DNA of 64,000 nucleotides from Phymatolithon calcareum (Eukaryota > Rhodophyta > Florideophyceae > Hapalidiales): contig OZ345364.1 of assembly GCA_977006965.1 (NCBI GenBank), positions 930,001 to 994,000 on the forward strand. The letters run 5' to 3'. Below, piece after piece: positions 19,491 to 31,429 of this stretch (positions are counted from its first letter, which is position 1; the number at the start of each line of letters is the position of its first letter). The notes beneath the pieces were generated by a model. That model saw only the letters and a list, made by a program, of their open reading frames with translations, was not told where the DNA came from and did not search any database. Both the position numbers and the translations under genes were made by a program.

Positions 19491-20491
19491 TGAAGTATGG
19501 TCATTAGTTTGCGAATCGCCCTGGAGAAACACAACCACGCTGATCATATGTCAACAGTTCCAGCTGTGCCCCAACGTCTTCTGTGTCTTCCACTGCCTTT
19601 CTCAATCTGCCCAATATCTTGCAGACGCTGTCGGTGAAACTCACATGGTTATATTTGATATAGCTTCATTAGCATTCTCCACTGCTGCACTGCTCACATT
19701 GATAATTCTCATGTCACGGAGTGATGAACATCATAGATTGCGTCTTTCGCGTAGGTTATTCTTCAGAAAACTAGCGCCTGACGCAGTCGCAATTTCCAAA
19801 AATTGGCAGGTGTGGCATTACGGATGACCTCTTGCTTTCATTTCCACGTGGTGCGAAGAGCACTCCCGGTGAATGTCTCTGTTGAAGACAATGGTTGGAG
19901 ATCCTGCAAAGCTGTGGAGCGTTCAACCTGGACATCCGTACATTGATTGCTTTTTCGCCAGAGTCAAACATAGGACGCCTATCTTCGAATGCAACTTTCA
20001 CCCCTCGTCGAGCTGCCTTTTTCGTGTGGCTGGAAAGTGTGCTCAGAGGGCTGTATACCGCCTAATCGCAGTTCCCGTTTTGGGGTTTGTTTGTCTTTTT
20101 CGTCGAACTAATCCAATTTCTCCCGCTTCGCTTTTCATTTCAACTCCTGGTATATCCATTCTTTCTGTACGCCAAGATCTAGTGTTTTTGGCACTACATT
20201 GACGCGGCTCGATTGTCTGGCATCTCTCCAAATAGTTCAGAAGGATAGCATACGCCGGTCAGACAGAGATAGTAGCAAGGAGACATAAACGGAATGAAAA
20301 GATATTACCACAGTACGCAATTTCAACCTTTTCCCTAGAGAGAGCATCCATCCCCCCAAGAAAAGAGCTTCCCATTCTTCTTCGAATTATTACCTATCTG
20401 CCTCACTTCCCAGTGAATTTGCATATGCATGACAGCCGAAATACGACCGCACTAGATCTAAGCGTTAATCTCAGTCCCTTGCTGGCCACAG
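19491..20491. other. No gene recognised
   Basis: Only short ORFs without motifs. Confidence 0.35.
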
Positions 20492-20905
20492 GTGTTTTCT
20501 GCTACTTCCCGAGTCAGGAAGCGGACAGTTAAAATCTCGATCGGCGTACCGAGCGACCTACCAGGAGTGCTATATATAAGGGACAGAACTGCGCTGTTGA
20601 GATGCCTGAGAGTCATTTTCAACAGAGTTCCTTTGTGGAGAAAATCCATTCTGGCGAAATACTTTGGGACTGGTGCTGTGGTGGAGCTTATCGTGTTGCA
20701 ATATACTACGGTCTATGAAGATGGACCAAGAAACGGAATATGAATGCAAAAGACTTACTCGGGCCCTCACAGGGAGAGAAAATCGAATTAAGGAGATATT
20801 AGAAGGAGTGTAGAGAGATGAGTATCGAAAACAGCGAGAAGCTGCACTGTTACTCAATTTGAGGCTTTGGGAGCTTTTAAAATAAATCAGCATATATCCC
20901 CCGAG
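20492..20905 (+). pseudogene. LINE ORF2 C-terminal fragment
   Basis: 'LPGVLYIRDRTALLRCLR', 'FNRVPLWRKSIL' and 'ECKRLTRAL' are seen in broken frames, followed by the tail 'aaataaatcagcatat' shared with 5930-5955. It is the same family as 35639-36769. Confidence 0.6.
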
Positions 20906-21451
20906 TCAGGAAGTCAAGACCTGAGATTTTCAAAAAGCCTGTCAGGAAATGGATTCTGTATTGGTGAGGCCTAAAATATTTCCGCGTACACTTAATGCAT
21001 CGTTTGAAAATCTGGTTCAGTGGTGTCTTGACACATTTTAGCACCTACCAGTAGGTGCTAAAGTGTACACGAGCGTACTTAAAGGAGACATCTGTGTCAT
21101 TATTCAGTTGATAGAAAAAGGCAAATGTCGTCTTTTGGTATGCTTGATGCTCGCTTCGTCACTGAGTCCTTTTGTACGCCGCTTAAGATCTAGACCGACC
21201 CCTTAGATATGGCCGTGATGACGCACAGCTCTAGAGTTGAGAAGCATCAGAAAGAAGTCTTTTCTCTAATACAACAGGAAGCATGCATTTCCCGCACGAC
21301 ATGAACGGTAAAAAACTGAGAACGAAAGAGAAATCAATTTACGGATAGAATTTCAAACAAACATAAGACGTATACAAGAACGGCAGCGGTAGCGCAAACC
21401 AGTGCAGTAAAGAACGAATTACCACAAATCATCCTCTACACCTTCATCGCA
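20906..21451. other. No gene recognised
   Basis: Holds the 3' flank of the secreted gene on the minus strand. A short inverted repeat 'tagcacctac'/'gtaggtgcta' lies at about 21039-21060. Nothing else was seen. Confidence 0.35.
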
Positions 21452-21859
21452 TTAATGGCAAACCGTCTTGGTGCAATGACCAAGGCTGCAGTGGTTATGG
21501 CACGGATGGCGGTGACAGGTGCGATAGCACTTCTTGCACTTGTACGTGATGGTATGGCAGCGATCCCGGTGTCTGCGGTGGCGACGCGGCTTATGATAAC
21601 GGCGCGACCTGTGGCGACGACGTGGCTTACGATACCGGCGTGAATGCCTGCGGTAGTGACGGCAACGGTGATGATTTCTGTGCCGACGGCAGAAGCGTCT
21701 ATAACCGCCGCTGCGAGACACAGCAATGAGGTCTTGGACAAAGGCGAAGGCGGACGACACGGAGCCCTGCACGGCAGTGGAGACCTCGGACTGGGGGGCG
21801 ATTGCGAGCGCGAGGCCGCAGATGGCCGCGAGGGCTACGAGAAAAGGGAGGGAGCGCAT
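21452..21859 (-). CDS. Secreted Arg/His-rich protein with 8-Cys tail
   Basis: A 135-residue ORF. Residues 1-19 are a clear signal peptide (Arg2, hydrophobic core, 'GLALA' at the cleavage site). A short Ser/Ala/Val segment follows, then a strongly basic middle rich in Arg, His and Tyr with repeated 'KPRR' and 'RYR' motifs. The tail has cysteines at 101, 108, 111, 115, 120, 124, 129 and 134: C-x6-C-x2-C-x3-C-x4-C-x3-C-x4-C-x4-C-H, identical in spacing to the protein at 914-1294. Here the basic residues are mainly Arg where the other has Lys. Family unknown. Secretion and disulphide or metal binding are inferred from composition. Confidence 0.82.
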   Translation of the reverse strand: MRSLPFLVALAAICGLALAIAPQSEVSTAVQGSVSSAFAFVQDLIAVSRSGGYRRFCRRHRNHHRCRHYRRHSRRYRKPRRRHRSRRYHKPRRHRRHRDRCHTITYKCKKCYRTCHRHPCHNHCSLGHCTKTVCH

Positions 21860-21914
21860 AGCGGTTTACTGCAGACGCAGACCTGCAAGCGGTTCGACTT
21901 GCGGTAAGCGGGGG

Positions 21915-21920
21915 TTTATA
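21915..21920 (-). promoter_or_regulatory. TATA box of the second secreted gene
   Basis: TATAAA on the minus strand (in context ATATAAACC), about 56 bp before the start codon, matching the arrangement at 1364-1371. Confidence 0.55.
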
Positions 21921-21924
21921 TTGG

Positions 21925-24121
21925 TCTTGAACGGCTTCGTGATGCAATTTGTAGTTCGGCACGGATGGCAATGAAAGGTTTCGTCAGCACTGTAGGCTCT
22001 GCATGGAATACTATAGGAGGGGAAGACAGCAAGCAAGGCAGGTCCTGTGAGACGGGGTTGAGGAAGTGGAGGGTGCTCGTGATCGAGCTGTTTTTAGGCT
22101 GGTCGGAGAGCTGCAGACCATTTCTTAGCAAATAAGTTTACGGCAGACAGTATGAGGGACATTGTTTCGGAGCATATGAATGTCGCTGTCGGTTGAGGGG
22201 TTCTTTTCTGCGGAGAACAGCCACTCAACCGGCCGCGCACATGCTGAACGTCCATATCTGGGCGTTCAGCATCTGCGGTGTCACCCTCTGTTGGAGTGGA
22301 GTTAGATTTCTCACTGCGTGCCACGCGTCTGAAATATAAGAATATTGTAGAGGAGTACTGTACGCTAATGAAAGAGTAATGCGGCTAGGAAGAATGTAGT
22401 GAATTGTAGGAAGACAGTGAGTAGTTTTGATTCAAGCTGTTGGCTTTTTGTGCGTTCACGGTTCGCTCAGATGATACGGTCTGAAGATGGGCGGAGATTG
22501 TCCGTTGGAGAATGTGCCCGCTGTGATTGAAGAAATTGATGCAGGCCATACTCAATGAGATAGATGGTGCGCAAAACGCTGTTTAAGCTGACGATTTAAA
22601 ACAGATGACAAGCACACACTTTTGCAGTGAGATCCTGTGATGTTGGTATTGTATGTGAGATCGCTTATTTGAATGAGGTTGAAGTTGTGATACAGTAACA
22701 TCACTTACTGGGGCCGCCGCCTTATTTACACTGTCTTCCAACTCTGCTGTAGTCGTAATTTGGAGGATTTGTTGACAATGTACTATGTGTCCCAACTTGA
22801 GGAAAGTCGGTACCTCTCTATCGTGTGTAGTCTATAATAAATCGAATAGATTCGAATGTCGCAATCAGAATGATATAGGAGTGTATCAATAGTACTCATC
22901 TGTAGAGCTCCTCCGTGATGATTCCTTCCCCTTTCCAACTTTGTTCCTTCGCGTGCTATCATACAGTATGTGCAGGCCGATGCTATGATTCTAAGTTATT
23001 GAGAGGTGAGCGGATTGCAATATGCTGTGCATACAAATTCTTAGCCACTTCCAAAGTTAGTGCCTTCGAGAAACGAGGGGACAAGCGAAGAAAAAGGGAA
23101 AGTCGTGAGGGTCATTAATATCAACATCAACGATACAGAACAAGTTGCAGGACTGAGGGCAAAGTAACAATATTATGAATCAAGATGCCATTTAATCTCC
23201 AGTTGGGTAGCTAGCCCCCTTTACAATGAACTACTGTACAGTACTTCGCGTAACTCGATGAAAATGCTATGATAGAAAGTAGTAGTGTTTGCGGGCTGTG
23301 TGCGCAACGTTACTGTATGCCAATCTTAGTATTGATTTTCGGCCCAGCCTTAACGCTTTTTTGAACAAGGTATTGATATATATCAGTTCTGAGAATTATT
23401 GAATTTCTGATACGGGTGCACGAGGAGAAATGCAACGGCAAGTAAGACGAATGGGCAGTGTAAATGGGACGTAAACACTCCACGACGGCAAAGCAAACAC
23501 CCAGCGAATCGACGAGGGCACTTCAATCCTGTTAGTGCCTCAGAAGAATCAATTGGGCGGCCTTCTGTTACGAACGCCCTTGGCGATGAACTGTATCTGT
23601 GAGATAGAGGAACAGAACCGAATTCGGAACGTTAGTCAATGCACTTCTACTTCACTGAATCTCGACGCTCAATTCACAATTCTTCGTTTGTCATAAACAA
23701 CGTTCCTTTCTGTGGGCTGTATTCCTGTACACCGCGAAGCTTTTGCTACCGAAAGAGGGTATGCGACTTTACAGGCTGTGAACCTATGCAATGGAATTCC
23801 GTGTTTCTCGATTAAATTTTCTGCATAGGCCCCTGCTTCCCTCGATCCCCCCACTTTTATAGTGGCCAACAGGAAACTCTTCCAAGTTATTTTCTTCGTT
23901 GTTTGGCTCTTCAGGCACTGCGAGCCTGTTCCAGCTAGCATCCTTCAGGAGTAACTTCAGAGGGCACGGCTCAGTCACTGCTGGGACTGTTTCCTCCTCC
24001 CACCTCTGTTGGAGCTCCATACCTAGGATATCCTTTGCCTTCTTCGCCTTTTCTCTATACCGTTGACTTGCTGCTGTGTCAATCGGGAGTCTGGAGCATC
24101 TCGTTGCCCGATACAGCACAG
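21925..24121. other. No gene recognised
   Basis: About 2.2 kb of short ORFs. 23198-23260 resembles 46071-46120. A 111-codon minus-strand frame (23784-24119) is Lys/Glu-rich, and I cannot assign it. Confidence 0.35.
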
Positions 24122-24255
24122 CAGATTTTCGATATTGCGTTCATATTGCCGGTCATCTTCTATTAAAATCCTTATCGTAAAGAAGCCGCCGTCTCTGTTA
24201 TCGCTATTCCTATTGCACTGTCCTCCCCAATCAACTAAAATTCTCTTGCGGCAAG
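24122..24255 (+). repeat. hAT-like terminal remnant
   Basis: About 134 bp aligned with 61400-61535. Both end in 'gcaagccctg' or 'gtaagccctg', the CCCTG terminus of the hAT elements in this window. No partner end was found. Confidence 0.45.
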
Positions 24256-24998
24256 CCCTGGCTCAGAATGACTAGGCTAAGAGCTCTCTGATTGCCAGAC
24301 ATTGTGACGTATAGACCGATATGCTTGGCTATGCCCTTTTTGAGTTGAATTTGAGTGTGAGCAATGACAAGCATGATCTCATATAGGCTTACAGCCAGGT
24401 CAATTCTCATTCGAAGACAGTTTATTGCAATAAAGCCCAAATTCGCCTAAAACCTTATTATTGCAATAGTTATTGCAAACTACTTGTAGCTGATCGAAAA
24501 CCCGGCTACAAATCGAGCGCCTTGTAGCCTTGAAAATTAACGAAGTAAGATTCCTGGTTGTCTGACTGTCGCTTAGCTCTTGATGAGTTGCTTGCTGCAA
24601 CCGAACAGATGCACTGAACTGGCCATCCTAAGAGCACCTGAGCAACTAAAGAGGATCAGATATGTGTGGTCGTATTGAACCTTAAGACAGCCTACGACTC
24701 AGTAGCGAGTACACTTGGTGAACAGAATGAGACGAGTACTGACCAAGGAGGTCCGCGCAATGGCCGAGGCGTTCTTGACACCGTCCTGGGTAGCAACAAT
24801 TGGCGATGCGAACAGAAATTGGTTTCTATTTTACAGGCGGGTCCCACAAGTGTCCCCTCTTAAGTCCAAGCCACTACAACATCTTCATCGACGAATTCGT
24901 CGAGCGACTGAGCCAGGCAGTTCCGGCTATCCTTTTTGCAGACAATGTTCTTCTTTCTGGGAAATCCCCCACTGCATTGCAAGGACGATTGGATATAG

Positions 24999-26001
24999 CA
25001 GGGGCAGGAGCAATTTAATTGGAGAGAATTGGAAAAAAATATATACCAAAATATATATTGCAATTATTCTTGCCACGAAAATTAGAATTGCCATTGTTAT
25101 TTTCTGTCTATGCTATAATTGCAATAATGCCAGTTAATTGCAGATTTCTTCCAGTTTCTACATTCCTCTGCTATTTGGTCCCTCTGCACGCTCGAACAGC
25201 TTGGGAAACTAAATTCTGATCCCAAAATCCGTTTTTCACTTTCAAAAACAAAAGTGACTTGAAAAGCACGGGTTCTAGCCTGGAGCGTTGATCAGTAAGG
25301 TCATACTTCGCAAGACACCAAAGTGGTTCTTCTTCAGCAGTGGAAGGCAAAATAAAATCACAATTGATGTACTCCTCTTCATAAGAACTGTCGTCTCCAG
25401 CATTAAGTTTGTCTTCAATGCCATCAGGAGCAATCCTTTGCGCAATATGGTGATTCTCGACTGATTCATGCAACAATCTTTGACAGGCATCACTCTCTCA
25501 TAGTATGTGTCCTCCTTTGCTGTATTTTCACGACACCAGATTCAAAATGAGGACTTGACACAATGGCACCGGTTGCAGAAATGTACTGCGTTCCGAGTCC
25601 GCAGCCGCCACGTTGGCTCTGATCGGTGTTAGGATCATTTTTCTGCTCAGGCACAAGCTAGATAAGTCCATTCAGCATAGCTCACCGCATTTCAAGGCGA
25701 GTACCTTTGCACAGGACGTGCGAAGCTTCCACTATCATTGAGGGTCAAGTCAAGTCACAGTCCAGATTTTTACTGATATCAGAAAGCTGTGCGCGAATTC
25801 TAAGGAATCGTTCAAAAATTAATTGGAGAATATTTTCAGCAACAACAAAAAATTTCAATTTGTTCACCCTTGGCAAATTAAAATTGCAATTTTTCACAGA
25901 AGAAAAATAAATAATTGGAATTGGAGGATTTTAGAAAATTCAGTATTGCAATTGCACGAATTGCAATTAATTTTTTTCCAATTAATTTTATCGCACCCCT
26001 G
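24999..26001. mobile_element. hAT element 1
   Basis: A 1003-bp element with termini CAGGGG...CCCCTG and a perfect 8-bp duplication GGATATAG (24991-24998, 26002-26009), both diagnostic of hAT. Inside, minus-strand frame 25171-25476 holds a fragment of the hAT C-terminal dimerisation domain ('LLFLKVKNGFWD'). The rest of the transposase is missing, so it is non-autonomous. It interrupts the LINE RT. Confidence 0.88.
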
Positions 26002-26619
26002 GGATATAGCTAACCAATGGGAACAAGAGCGAGAAATGATGTGGAGCACGAAACAAGGGAATTGCGAAGTCCTCGAATCAGAGGAAACATTCCAGCTCGC
26101 AAACAAGGTTCTGGCACACGTGCCGGAGGTCACGTAACTTGGAGTATTCTTAGACTCCGGAGGAGTCACAGATACGTTAATGATGCAACCACTAAAGAAA
26201 GAAAGGACCGCCGTGTACGAGTTGCGTATACTGGGAGTGTTCACGAAAGGGCTAAATATACAGAAGTGTATTCAGATATACAAGGCGCTAGTACAGCTAC
26301 GCTGGGAGTGCGCAATGCACTTAACCCCCTGGACAGAAGACGTAGGAAGCGCCGTCAAGGAAGTAAAAGTATCATTCTTCAACCAAGTATTCGGGCCACT
26401 GGCCCGAGGAAGGACAGAAAGGCTCCGACACCTTTGCCGGATCCAGACGGCCGCACATCGACGAGAAATCTTGGCCTTCAAGATGCTGAGAAGGAACAAG
26501 GCAAAGGAACGTATGAATTCAAATGAAGCTCCTGAAAGCAGAAACAACCATGAATGGCAGTACACGAGGAAAGATATCGCCGCGAAGGAGACCAGAGAGC
26601 TGTTTGGTAAAGCTGTAAA

Positions 26620-28119
26620 CAGGGGCCGAGCCAATTTGATTGTTGAGGATTGCTCTCTATGAAGCAATCTCGCAATCGACTTGCTCCCAGAATATTTGTG
26701 CAATCCCAACTGCAATCCTACCTCTCAACAGGGAGTAATCCCTTCTGGAATTCAACGATTCGCAATCAATTCCAACTTCAATTCGATAAATCCGCTACTT
26801 TTTCAGAGGCGTACCACGGTATTGTGCTCCAGTAAGGTTCGTTCCTAAAATAGAATGCCTCAAAACGTGGGTGACGGTTTATCTACTTATTTCATAGTTA
26901 CGCACACGGAAAACGCATAATTACACGATGCTGGTATGTCAGATGTGCGGCACGAAGGCATAAGACTAGCTGTCCTTATAACGGTAAATGTGCTGCACGG
27001 CAGGCATAAGGCTAGCTGTCCTTTTCCTTAACGGCTTTCGAAACTGTAATTAGCGTGATGATTGGGATTTTTAATGTGTATTTAACAAATGCACAGCAGT
27101 TCTATACCATCCTCTTTATACTCCACAACTGAACGTTTGCTGCGCGACGCCGAAGACTACTTAAGCAGCTCCAAGTCGGAGCCAAGTAGCGCGGACAAGA
27201 ACACAACTCAGAACCAACCCACAACTAAGTCAAGCACCAACGCTACTTTTCTTTTTCGTGTTCCAACACTTCCACAATATTCCAACCTATTTTTCAACTA
27301 ACTAGAATCGATCCACCGTCGATTCGTTCTGGTGTATAACAACATGGTACAAGGGGATTGTGAGGGGGGAGTAACGCAAACCGGTTGTCATACTGCTTTT
27401 CTGAAAATGGGTCGACACAAATTTTGTGAAGCTTTTCACGCCATAAGAACATGTATCATATATGCATGTTTGTAATGGGAAAAAATAAGGTCTGTTGGCA
27501 TGAACATTGGGAGTTTGCCAATATGCGGTAGCTGTAGTTCTCGTTGCAGGAATAGTCTTTGCGGAGAGAAATAATATGAAATAAAGGTACTAACCTGCTT
27601 AGTCGAATTTTTTTGATGATCTAGTAAACTCATAATTCAGTCTACATGCAAAGGGGTATCTTTCACAATTAAATTTATGTAACTTGTGAAGTCCAAGTTT
27701 CTTCCGCCCTTCACAATCCCTTGTTGGTACTTTTTCCAGGACGCTAAGCAGTAATTTTTTTGAAACAGAACGACCTGTTACTTTGAAATTCAAATTCGAC
27801 AGAAGGGAGAAAATAAAATGCTTTCTGCACGGTGCAGGGGATCACTGGGAGAGCACGGCAGCATTTTGGCCCGATAACTATATGGTTTATTTGGGCCCAA
27901 ATGATGGAGTGCTTCCCCGTTGATACATGACTTCGCCAAGGGGAGTCTCTAATGACGAGTACAAGCATCGCGTGCATTCCCACACGCAATTCCGGGGGCT
28001 ATTTTTCATTTGCAATCCCGGGTTGCAATCCCAAAGGAAATGTCAATCCATGAAGCAATCCCCAAAAATTACAATTGCGAACGAGTAGCTTAGCGGCGCA
28101 ATCATATTGGCTCCACCCC
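26620..28119. mobile_element. hAT element 2
   Basis: A 1500-bp element with termini CAGGGGCCGAGCCAATTTG and, inverted, CAGGGGTGGAGCCAATATG, flanked by GCTGTAAA (26612-26619) and GCTGTACA (28120-28127), 7 of 8 bases equal. No transposase domain is visible. Near 26945-27030 a 45-bp motif with 'gcataaggctagctgtcctt' is duplicated in tandem. Many 'gcaatc' words lie near both ends. Non-autonomous; it splits the LINE C-terminal region. Confidence 0.82.
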
Positions 28120-28700
28120 TGGCTGTACAACATATCCAAAAAAACCTGTCTTCGCAAGCACTTCGATCTATATTACTGGCAATGGATGGAGACCTCCTCG
28201 AATCGAAGAGGAAAAGAAAAGAAAGATTCTATTCGACAATCCAAGAGAATTTCCAGCAATCCTCAAGTTCCCCAAGGCGAAACACAGGCAACTCGCATTG
28301 CAGTATGCCTGTGGCAGATTCCCACACGTGTCAATAACAAGTATGGCCGAAGAATTCAGCAACAGAGTCAGAGAGCATATGGAGTCCCTTGCACGCACGC
28401 TAGCAAGGATCGAAGAAGAGAAAGACTGGAAGCAGAAAAGGAGCTAGATGAGCTCTTATTATTTAGCAAGACACTCATAGAACGCATGGACAACGAATAA
28501 GGCCTATATTGATTCGCAGAAGGCAAGTCAAGAAGCGGTCTATTCCAAGCTCCAACAACCCCGTAGAGGACTGAGATAGGATTACCTTGAATCCTGAGTT
28601 TTACAGTCCGCCATTCTGGCGGGCGTTTCGTGAGCTGCATAAAGGTAGGTAGAATCAGAGGAAGCCTTGCTCATATCTTAAGAAGTCTGTGGGGCTTTTA

Positions 28701-29075
28701 ACTAAGCATCCATGTAACAGCCGAGACAAAAGGGCCTTCATAATACGGGGCTCGAAAAATTATCAAATCTGCTATTTACTCCATAGAAAAGAAAATGGGG
28801 CCAATGGCTTCGGAACATTCTGATCTATCGATTGCCAACTTCTCTTAGCGGTGATGCTTTCTCCGTGCAGCCGGAGTACGCAAGAGAAAGTGGCGATTTA
28901 GGTGCAAAAAAATAATATTTTGAATATCATTGAAATTGATTTCAGTACCGAAGGTGCAAACTTCTTATGGCAAGAACAGTTGCGAGTCAGTTAGCAAATG
29001 TTAACGGCTTGTTTGATTATTCCGCGAAACTCAGCTCAGTGAACGTTAAATGCAACGAGAGTAAGACACTGACGG
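28701..29075. other. No gene recognised
   Basis: Nothing recognisable between the LINE tail and hAT element 3. Confidence 0.35.
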
Positions 29076-29083
29076 GCATTGAC

Positions 29084-30048
29084 CAGGGATTGAGAGTAAT
29101 ATACTGCTATTGCGATATATTGAAATATACTGATATTGATACGTTATTGAACACGAGGTCTGTATTGCAATAAGTATTAAAAGATTCGAGTGGCACATCT
29201 GTAAACAGAATTGATACGTTCATGTGAGCGTTTCTAGACATAACGTGGTGCTTTTGTACAGTTGCAAGGATATTACGATATTGAGTCAAACGAAGTGGCA
29301 TTGCTCCTCGCTTTCAGTCATCCACTTCTGTTGGTGCCGTCCTCTTCGAAAAGATGGCTCCGAAACCCAAACTAGAGTCTATCGTCAAAACGATCATGAC
29401 AAAACAAGCCGATACCGTTAAAGACATTTCATCGCGGAAAAGCACCAAAATCACGCGACACAACGTACCTTGTTTCGTTTATTCATGCCCGCGTGAGTAC
29501 TGCTGCAGAAACGACCCCCCTGTTGTTACTTTTCAGAAAGGCTCTGGATGGCAGAACCCTTATTCCCATCTATTGTCCTGTGAGCCGGGCGGAAATCAGC
29601 CGAAACTGATGGAGATGTATCGCACTTGCGTTGAAGAAGAAGGAACTCAAGACGGTCATCGCGATATCTCGCTCTTTTTCCTAACCAGTCAATTGTCTAC
29701 TGGTCGGGAGAAGGCTATGTACCAGTACATCGACATCCTCATCTCACTATCGTTACCTCTATCGTACATCGAGAATTCGAAATTTCGTGACTTTAGCAAA
29801 GTCGATGAGAACATATCCATCAAAGCACTGCGCGAAACGATGTTCAAGTTGGTAGAACTTGTTGAAAATTCTATCAAGAACGATCTTGAAAACAAGCGTG
29901 GGGCTATCATGCAAGATATGTAACCATGTTTTTGTGAAAGGAACTTCAATAGCAATAGACATATTGGTTCACGTTCATTTATTGCAACAGCTATTGCGGC
30001 TAGGCGTTGCCTGCCAATACAATAGCAATATATTACTCCCAATCCCTG
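29084..30048 (+). mobile_element. hAT element 3
   Basis: A 965-bp element. Its first 19 bases CAGGGATTGAGAGTAATAT and inverted last 19 CAGGGATTGGGAGTAATAT differ at one site. It is flanked by GCATTGAC (29076-29083) and GAATTGAC (30049-30056), 7 of 8 equal. It carries one ORF (29354-29923) resembling a transposase N-terminus and nothing of the catalytic or dimerisation domains. Confidence 0.85.
29354..29923 (+). CDS. hAT transposase N-terminal fragment
   Basis: A 189-codon ORF inside hAT element 3. The N-terminus is basic. Residues about 40-75 hold a Cys/His cluster ('CFVYSCPREYCC', later 'HLLSC') that could be a degraded BED-type zinc finger. The second half ('MYQYIDILISLSLPLSYIE', 'FRDFSKVDENISIKALRE') matches 33753-33935, a decayed relative. 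In hAT transposases this region, with a helix ending in 'P...F...F', follows the zinc finger. The ORF stops before the first catalytic Asp, so it may be a DNA-binding-only product of a truncated element. Whether it is expressed is unknown. Confidence 0.5.
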   Translation: MAPKPKLESIVKTIMTKQADTVKDISSRKSTKITRHNVPCFVYSCPREYCCRNDPPVVTFQKGSGWQNPYSHLLSCEPGGNQPKLMEMYRTCVEEEGTQDGHRDISLFFLTSQLSTGREKAMYQYIDILISLSLPLSYIENSKFRDFSKVDENISIKALRETMFKLVELVENSIKNDLENKRGAIMQDM

Positions 30049-30639
30049 GAATTGACAGCAGAAGCCGACAAGGGACCTTTCTCTTCACGGAGATCATCAG
30101 AGTGTGGACCGACAGTGTGTGCGATCGAAGGTCACATGGCGCGAAGAGTTGACGAGGCATGTAAGGTGCAGGACCCATCACACATCAAGAGATCCAGCCA
30201 GGGCTTTCCATTTCTGCAGGAAACCCACCCTCCCACCCAGCTCACTGCTCACTCCATTCGGATGTTTTCTAGTTCAGGGCTTTCTTGGCAGGAATCCAGC
30301 AATGCAGAGTACCGATAATAGCGTTCCCGGAATCTGAAATCTGTCTGCAAAGATTTTATTTGAGGTGGTTTTGCGAAGACCGGACGCGCAAAGGAATTCA
30401 ACTTTACCTTGCGGGTTCAGCAACAACGACAGAGATAGTACCGGAATATGTGGCATATACGAGCAGCGATTCGTTCGGATATGCGCTTTGTCGGAGACGC
30501 TTTAGCAGATTCACTTTAGGGACCGACTTTCAAACACCTGTAAAGAAAATAAGTTTTCATACTATTATAACCATCGTTTCGGAGAGTGAAAAACACTGCT
30601 CTTGCAGACATGATCTGATGTGAAGCGAAAAGCTAAACA

Positions 30640-30820
30640 CTGCAACCAAGCTGGCCAAAAACGCACGCAATTCGAATGCCAGCTATACTCTTTTTTAATG
30701 CAAGATTATTTAAAATCCCAACAGACTTTCGAGGATATGGGCGAGGCTTCCTCTGATGCTAAATACACTGCACCCGAGCTGGCCAAAAAGGAACGCAATT
30801 CGAATGCCACCTATACTGTT
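30640..30820. repeat. Direct repeat flanking a LINE-tail scrap
   Basis: About 55 bp at 30635-30692 recur at 30762-30819 (landmark 'gcaattcgaatgcca'). Between them, 30707-30757 is a minus-strand match to the LINE 3' tail (compare 37378-37440). It looks like a very short LINE insertion with a long, now diverged target duplication. Confidence 0.5.
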
Positions 30821-31429
30821 AGAGTCCGGATTATATCCTCTATCCCATGCACTGGGCCTTGGCGCTACCGGGATCGTAGCGGATTTGATAATTTTCACCA
30901 CCCCGTATTCCTGTGTCCCGGGTGTTACATGGATTCTTAGTTAAATAAACTTGAATTATAAAAAAAGGGCAACTGCGATGCCAATTCACCATTCTGCCGG
31001 TGTCAGCTGAAAACACATTGGCTTGCATCAAATGCATCAATTGTCTATGACCAGCATTTGAGCTGGGAGTTGACTCGGATACTATGACAGAGTAAGAGAA
31101 GGGCGAATGTAAAAATTAGAAATTGGAACATGATGACCGTAAATGAGCACCATCTTCGGATCGGGAGGGAGGTTGAGATTTCCATAGCGAAGAGAACTGC
31201 TTTATAAAAGTGCAAGCGTGCCGAGGTCAAGCAGTCGTATCTGAATTACGACTTTATTTCTTGGATCAACTGCTGGCCTTGGGAATAATATATGTTAGTT
31301 GTATTGGGACATGAAGCTGATGAGCAATACCTATTGCCAATAGCTCCCTTGCGCTAAAACCTACAGCAATATGAATGCATCTAACAATACCCCTATTGCT
31401 ATTGGATTCACTTGAAAGGACATATTCCA
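30821..31429. other. No gene recognised
   Basis: Short ORFs only. 31310-31400 contains words such as 'caatacccctattgctattgg' of the type seen at hAT ends here, without a matching partner end. Confidence 0.35.

Larger units (their letters stand above)
24640..28700 (+). mobile_element. LINE copy with two nested hAT insertions
   Basis: Once the two hAT elements (24999-26001 and 26620-28119) are set aside, the three remaining segments follow LINE ORF2 in order. RT motif A 'NLKTAYDSV' and a decayed catalytic box 'FADN' come first. The post-RT region ('LRWECAMHLTPW', 26180-26619) follows, then the C-terminal domain (28120-28500), then the shared 3' tail (to about 28700). The FADN box has lost its second Asp, and stops and frameshifts occur throughout. 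The copy is 5'-truncated near 24640. Confidence 0.75.
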
